Shown: piece after piece, positions 57,867-64,000 of the stretch | Layout of the letters: each line of letters begins with the position of its first letter | Numbering within the stretch: the stretch's first letter is position 1 | Origin: Owenia fusiformis | Lineage: Eukaryota > Annelida > Polychaeta > Sabellida > Oweniidae | Length of the DNA stretch: 64,000 bases | Assembly: GCA_903813345.2 (NCBI GenBank) | Contig: CAIIXF020000010.1 | Span: 31,834,425-31,898,424, forward strand | Direction of reading: 5' to 3' | Program-made: the position numbers and the translations under genes | Notes under the pieces: model-generated | Databases searched by the model: none | The model's input: only the letters and a program-made list of their open reading frames with translations | What the model was told of the DNA's origin: nothing

Positions 57867-60195
57867 ACATATAATACTATTTTCTAAATTTTTGGTAGCC
57901 TACCGTACCACGATTTCAAAATGATCAGAAATGATCAGATTGCAGCAAATGGCATTTAGCTTAGGCCTATAGAGACTTTAGTTGAAATTTCCGGGACCCC
58001 GCGTTGGTCGATAACTGGGCTGATTTGTTCATCTATCGGCCTCGTATTCAAAAAATCAAGGCACACCCCTAACCTGAAATCCTGAATCCGCCACTGCTTT
58101 TGAAAAATAAACAAGATAATCATCTGTGAATATCTAATAATTTTCAAACATTTGAATTTCCCGCCATTTTCCCAAAATTGATCGAGATTTTTAGATCATC
58201 AAGACTGTAACACATATTGTTTTCTGATTGATAAATTAGGGTTAATAGTTATATTAAAACTGCAGGTCCACAGCGGTCCATTTCCATTATCGTGAGCAGC
58301 GCCTTATGATTCTATGTTTTCGTTTTATTCTGATTCCTTATTTTGGTTTTCGGACAATGATTCCGTTTCACATTCCTTCTTTCAGAGCCATTCAGCATGG
58401 CCGTTCGGCGGGCCGAAAACGAACAAAGTTTTCACAAAATACTACGATTCTACCGTTAAAGATTGGATATTTTGTATACTCTGATTTCTTATAAGTATTC
58501 TCTCTTTTTGACGGTAAACGATGTCATATTGTATTACTTCTGAACTGATGTCACGAAGTCTTCGGCGGCCTGCCACCAGAGGCTGAATCTTTGGGGTCTT
58601 CTTTGAAAGAAGGTAAATCTTACATTCTACCTATTTTCTGATCTCTACAGACATTCCTTATGGTATCTTTCTGCACGATTTTAGAACAAAATGAAAGTAT
58701 CCCCAATGTTGGGTTATTTTAGGTTTTTTGATATTTAGGACATATGTTTATGAGAGTGCTACTGTAGACACTAAAATATAATTGTGGTGATCAGCACCAC
58801 ATAGAGGTTTCCGGGGCATACTCGTCCACCTTTGCGCATCGAGTTATCTGCTGATGTTTTCAACTTACCAAATGTCAACAGCAATGATAAAAAACGTAAA
58901 TCTATATTTCCTTGTTCTAAAAATCAGTTTTCCAGACGTGCAGTTTAGTTATTTCGCCAGAGGTCACTGTTTAAAACAGCCGAGTCAACATGGGGTTTTC
59001 TCGTCCACACAGTATATTGTCGTCCACAGCATATGGGGCTTTGTCGACCAGCCAGCGATGTTTATTTCAGCACATCTTTGGATCTTATGGGTGGTATTAT
59101 AATTGTACCGTAGCGTTTCTTTCTTATTGGAAAATGTTTTAAAAATATTTTACTTCAATTTGATCGATCCCTAGAAAGTGTATACGACATCTATTGGCAA
59201 ATATATAGGGGTCATATCAAGTGTACAAATCTACTTATGATCTTATGAACAGATAAATGACTTTACTTGAGAATGGTTCTCATCTATTTTAGAGAGATGT
59301 GCTAAGAACCACAACCCCGTCACTAATAACAATACAGTTCTGTACTTGATGCCAGTTGATGGTGAGATTGATAAATGACCACCTACAATCTAACATTTGA
59401 TATGATCCCTTAATATATGACTCAATGTATATGGGTGACATCTATCAATCTCATCTGTATTATTTAGACTTTACATTATATTGGGGACTCTATATTGATA
59501 TTCTAGCTGTAGGTGATATCTTTTAATTTATTTTTATAAAATAAATAATCTGAGGTTATGAAGAGAATACATGTGTAACAAACAACTTGTTTTGTTTAAT
59601 ATGTTAATATAACTCTATTATGTATGATATAGCTCTACATTTAAGATTGCAGTATGTTATTGCTTACAAATGCCATAATGTTCATAGATACAGGTGTTCA
59701 TTACATAGAGAGGTATCACAAGATGTGGTGTTTGATTAATGTACATTTTCTTAGAGTACCTAAGAGTATCTCAGTTGATTGAAGTCAACAAGCAACATAT
59801 GTATATACTGTTACAATTTTCAAAACCAATTATGTACAATTATAAATGTCTAACATGTCATTATAAACAAGGAAACAACATTGACTCTGTCTTTTCAATT
59901 AATTTTTTTGGAGCATATACATTGATTTAAATTCACACATTACTAGGCAAGATTCCAGCCAATTTGAACATAGTATTTCACATGACACCAGTTCACAAGT
60001 TAAACAGTTGTCATGGTGATAAATGAACTTTTCACATTGCAATAGATGACTTGCCAACTTGACCCTTGCAAAAATATAATTGATTAAGTGTTATTTTAGT
60101 GATTTCTTACCTTTAAGATGATTTTTTAGAGAATATTTTGCAATGTGTGAAAATAATTTAAGCTCTGGACTCAATGCATTGTGTAATTACATTAG
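57867..60195. other. Intergenic DNA with a MITE end
   Basis: Apart from a hAT-like terminus near 58096, no gene, array or inverted repeat is supported in this AT-rich stretch. Confidence 0.45.
58020..58096 (-). mobile_element. Terminal fragment of the CAGTGGCGGATTCAGG MITE family
   Basis: On the minus strand the segment starts CAGTGGCGGATTCAGG, close to the right terminus of the 16273-16613 element, and then CTTGATTTTTTGAAT. The other end is not found. Confidence 0.6.
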
Positions 60196-61218
60196 CACGC
60201 CCGGTGATCGTACAAAATGGATGGAGGGGGGGATTAGGCGATTTCTTCAAGAAAACACAACAAATTTGGAAGATTTATTTTTTCAAGAGAAAATTTACAA
60301 CTGAATTGCCAAATGAATAGGCGCAGTGCATGGCAAAATATGTTAGGTCATCTGGTATTTTTTTTGAACTGATACCCTTCAAAGATATGAGATCTATTAA
60401 AAAAGGCGTATCATCACCAACGTGCAAAAGTCAATGTTTTTGCTATAAATCGGGCAACAATGGTCTACACGACCTGTAATAAATAGGTATAAGGGACGTT
60501 ATTATCACAATACTAATGACATTGCTCACTTTTTAAAGTTAGTTTCCATGCGTTATACAAAAAATAATCGAAATAAATTAATATTGGATGGAGGGGGGGG
60601 AGTGGATGGAGGGGGGGATTTATATGTCTTTACGATGGAACAAATTCACAAGAACTCGCGTATTTTAAAAAAGTAAACTCAGTACCCCAGTAAGAAACTG
60701 GATATTATATCTCTGGAGAACGAAAAATGGGAAAAATTTGGAGTCATAAGAATAAATTCAAGTAGCGTGTCTTATCATGTCTTACATACACGTGATCCCC
60801 CCCCTCCATCCAATCCCCCCCTCCATCCAATATTAATTTATTTCGATTATTTTTTCTATAACGCATTGAGACTAACTTTAAAAAGTGAGCAATGTCATTA
60901 GTATTGTGATAATAACGTCCCTTATACCTATTTATTACAGGTCGTGTAGACCATTGTTGCCCGATTTATAGCAAAAACATTGACTTTTGCACGTTGGTGA
61001 TGATGCGGCTTTTTTAATAGATCTCATATCTTAGAAGGGTATCAGTTCAAAAAAAATACGAGATGACCTAACATATTTTGCCATGCACTGCGCCTATTCA
61101 TTTGGCAATTCAGTTGTAAATTTTCTCTTGAAAAAATAAATCTTCCAAATTTGTTGAGTTTTCTTGCAGAAATCGCCTAATCCCCCCCTCCATCCATTTT
61201 GTACGATCACCGGGCGTG
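60196..61218. mobile_element. Foldback transposon with long inverted repeats, family F, copy 2
   Basis: The 1023-bp copy has termini CACGCCCGGTGATCG on both sides and a perfect ATTAG target duplication (60191-60195 and 61219-61223). Arms of about 400 bp pair around the centre. It follows copy 1 (29039-30062) along its length, but its G-rich motif is GGATGGAGGGGGGGATT instead of GGGACGGAGGGGGGGAG at the outer and inner positions. It lies just downstream of the transposase gene at 61.4 kb but is unrelated to it in its ends. Confidence 0.92.
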
Positions 61219-61341
61219 ATTAGTATCTCATGCAAAATCAACACCTTCAAGCAATGGCCATCTCACATTGCACTGAGTCCAGTGCTTAAATCCTTAGAAT
61301 ATTCCAATGGATTAATGAGTCACCTTATCATGATGTATGTA

Positions 61342-61361
61342 CAGTTAGGCTTAAAATGTCA
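61342..61361 (+). repeat. Possible 3' terminal repeat of the pogo-like element
   Basis: TA followed by CAGTTAGGCTTAAAATGTC lies 55-75 bp past the transposase stop. A TA target and CAGT start are usual for pogo/Tigger elements. The opposite end would be beyond the window, so this is unproven. Confidence 0.35.
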
Positions 61362-61416
61362 GCGTAACAAGATGGAAGAACTTTCGGAAGTTCTTCTATT
61401 AGACTGGCAATGAAAA

Positions 61417-64000
61417 TTACTCTGAGTCTATACAATGACATTTGTAACATACAAATCGCATTTTCTTTACCTTTTGCCAACGTGGAGTGTCCCCTCCAGC
61501 TGCTCTGTGACAACTTACATGGTACCAGGTTTCGCAATCATCACAGCGCACCCACCTGGTAGCATCTGGGCCATTGCCACACTTCCCTTTTACACATAAA
61601 ACACACTCGTTTTCTTCATCATTATGATTATCATATTGCTCAGATTCATCTTCCACTTCTTTTTCCAATTTGATTTTCAATAATTCATTCCTCCTTAGTT
61701 CTCTTTTTTCCCTTCTCTCTTCTTTTTCTTTTTGAAGTTGCTCTTTCTCGAGCCTTTTTTGTCGCTTCTGTTCAATAATTTCTGGGGACGTTAAGATTCT
61801 ATGGGAGCTTAACCGCCTCCTATTGATTTTAGGAGTTTTGGGGACAATTTGTGGTATCATGAATTCTTCATCAATTATTGATGGGAAAGGGGGGCTTTTT
61901 GAAGTAGATGGTGTGCTTGTGCTTGGTAAATTAACCGTGACATTTAGACCTGCAGCTTCCAATGCTGCCATAACTTCACCAAGCTCCTCTTTGCTAATAT
62001 TTGTGGGATCTGATATATCAAATTGAAATGTATCAGCAACTGATATGATGGTACTATTAAGTGAGTCTCCTCTAGATGTATCTGGCACTGATGCAGGCAC
62101 AGATCCAGGCACTGATTCTGACACTGATGCAGACACAGGCATTGATTCTGGCACTGCTACAGGCACAGATCCAGGCACTGATGCAGGCACAGATCCAGGC
62201 ACTGATTCCGACACTGATGCAGGCACAGGCACTGATTCTGGCACTGCTGCAGGCACAGAACCAGGCACTGATTCTGACACTGATGCAGGCACTGATTCTG
62301 ACACTGATGCAGGCACAGGCACTGATTCTGGCACTGCTGCAGGCACAGACACAGGCAGGGAGGTAGAAGAGGACAGGCCAACAACATTGCTGTATGGTTC
62401 AGATGGAATAAATGCAGAAGAGGGAATAGCATTTGGGTTCAACGGCCAAACTCCTGTTACACGGAAGGCATATTTCCAATTAGCTTCAGTATCTGCTAAT
62501 TCCCATGCTTGTTTGAAGAGCATTGGGAAGGTTTCTTTATTGATGTCATTGTTAGGATTTTCACTCATAAACCTCGTACAAACAACATTGTAGTGAGTAT
62601 CAAGTGGGCCAAATATGCCGTTGTCGCATGCCTGTAGGTGGTGAGTGGTGTGTGGCGGCAATGCCAACAGGATCACCCCATTTTCCTCCGCCGCTTCTAA
62701 TAGCTCCAAGACCTCGTGGGAACTATGGGAGTCACAAAGGAGAAGGAGTGGCCTTGGTAGATCTTCCACATTAGGGAGAAACACTTCCTTGAACCAGCAT
62801 TCTCCCAGGAGCTCACACATCCAGGCTCGCTTCTGGAATGTCCAGTAAGCTCCAGCCGGTCCCAAGTCTGAAAAAAATCTCCATTTTAAAATCAATTTTA
62901 GGTTTTGGGATATTGAGGGTTTGTATTTCCAATGATGGTGTACTCTAATTGTTTGCTTTGTTCAGAAAAACTAATATTGTCATTCCATTTGCCACATATT
63001 GTTTGCATATCTTTCTTGTTTTATATACACTAACATATTTCACGACTTAAAAATTTAGAGACAATTTTTTAAATTAATTCTGAGATTTCCAGAATGGTGC
63101 GACTTTCAGGTTTATAAAAAATCCGAGCAAAGTAATTATTTTTTGTTAATCATATTGAATTTCGTTACATCGTTATCCACGGTTTAGTTTTTACTAATTC
63201 AAGTTAATATATGACAATTCTTTTGTGATTTTGTTTAAAAATAATATACATAATATTTTTAAAAATAATAACTGTACTCCCAGTATTTTTTGTGTGCAAT
63301 TTAGTTTAGTTTGTTCTTGCCTGGTCAGATGTCTACCTTCAACAGGCCGAATGACATCATCAATTTAGCCAAAGTATCATAGTTTTTTTTCTTATGTATC
63401 AAAGGGTCCGGTGGGAGGATTTATCGGAATGATCTATTTCTTGAATTTTGAAAATTCAAAACTTTGCCGCTATTAAATGTGAATTTCCAAAATTGAAATT
63501 TCACTTTTCGCCAACAATCCTAAAGGTTTGTAGATTTAGTTAAAACTAAACCCCCTGAAGGTACAAAAATATCACCTTATGGCCTAGCCTAGCATGCAAA
63601 AATGACAGGACTGAGGGAGTTCAGTAATTATTATATGACTTATTGTACCTGTCCGCCAGTTATGGAGAACTGTGTTTCTGGAGCCTCTAACAACAAGCAT
63701 AGGTGGAAGGGATGTTCCTGAGGCTGCTCCACATCCCACTATAGTAAGGGACTCCCGGCTATTCGATACCCGTCCCGGTACTGCCCTGATACCTTTGCTT
63801 GTGACAACTCGAGAAGGTACATGCTCAAAGCTGATGTTTGATTCATCAAAGTTGAATATTCTGTCAGGTGTTATTTTGTTGATGGTGATTACTTCCTGCA
63901 GTTCTTTGAAGTACTGATCAACCAGGGTTTTATCCATCAGCTTTGCTCTGGAGGTGCTTTGTGCAGCTGGTTTCCTAGTAGTGAGCTCAGGGTAGCGCTC
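61417..64000 (-). CDS. pogo/Tigger-like DDE transposase with C-terminal PHD finger (5' end outside window)
   Basis: Two exons are visible: 63649-64000 (cut by the window edge) and 61417-62867. They join in phase 1 across a 781-bp GT-AG intron (donor ACAG/GTACAA, acceptor TTTCAG), giving about 600 residues. The DDE domain shows IFNFDES, LLLCDSHSSH and LQACDNGIFGPL, which hold the three catalytic aspartates of the pogo/jerky-type family (DDE_1). TGVWPLNP marks its end. A region of about 100 residues of VPxSVSESVP-type repeats follows, encoded by a 24-30 bp tandem repeat. Next come a strongly basic and acidic helical stretch and a PHD-type zinc finger (CVLC, WVRCDDCETWYHVSCH, CYKC). The N-terminal helix-turn-helix part lies beyond the window. 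The visible frame is intact, so the element may be active or recently active. Domestication as a host gene is possible but not shown. Confidence 0.9.
62085..62365. repeat. Coding tandem repeat in the transposase linker
   Basis: GGCACTGATTCTGACACTGA and GCAGGCACAGA-type words repeat about a dozen times. On the minus strand they encode the Val-Pro-Ser-Glu repeats. Both the plus frame (182 codons) and the other minus frame here are by-products of the repeat. Confidence 0.85.

Noticed and set aside
62045-62593. 182-codon plus-strand open frame rich in Thr, Asp and Gly
   Set aside because: It is the antisense reading of the repetitive linker of the transposase on the minus strand, where domains and splice sites are clear.

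Overview
The window looks like AT-rich nuclear DNA from an invertebrate animal, most likely a mollusc or another marine lophotrochozoan. Evidence for this: sparse genes, GT-AG introns, a perforin-2/MPEG1-type protein, a secreted C-type lectin and a secreted von Willebrand A (VWA) protein, and many transposable elements of types usual in such genomes. The species assignment is inference from gene content only.

Host-type genes are few and all on the minus strand. A secreted single-domain C-type lectin (about 18.1-18.6 kb) and a complete MPEG1/perforin-2-like MACPF protein (20.5-22.8 kb) sit side by side as a small innate-immunity pair. A five-exon gene (30.7-38.1 kb) was assembled from splice signals: a signal-peptide exon, a VWA-domain exon, and three exons of a Cys-containing region I do not recognise. 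Its introns are filled with transposons and a 32-bp minisatellite.

Most of the rest is mobile DNA. There is a LINE 3' end (2.1-2.8 kb), a decayed Ty3/gypsy retrotransposon with one LTR start (about 42.8-45.6 kb), and a decayed Tc1/mariner copy (38.4-39.6 kb). A pogo/Tigger-type DDE transposase with a C-terminal PHD finger runs off the right edge (61.4-64.0 kb). There are many non-autonomous inverted-repeat elements. Several have clean target duplications: 5 bp in two families, TA, TTAA and TAA in others. Tandem arrays lie at 3.2-3.8, 5.3-5.7, 10.5-11.6, 24.4-24.6 and 32.3-32.7 kb.

The least explained structures are: (1) a 2.0-kb unit at 55.9-57.9 kb bounded by near-perfect 106-bp inverted repeats and holding a small spliced gene of unknown family; (2) two 1.02-kb foldback elements (29.0 and 60.2 kb) in which a G-rich motif differs between the copies but matches at all sites within each copy; (3) two loci (36.2 and 50.2 kb) that share a layout of a 135-bp hairpin followed by a segment of about 285 bp bounded by inverted repeats, without sharing sequence; (4) a 1.65-kb unit at 39.9-41.6 kb with 39-bp inverted repeats and a decayed zinc-finger-like ORF; (5) degenerate arrays built from CTCGTACGAG-like words at 47.8-48.2 and 49.7-49.9 kb.
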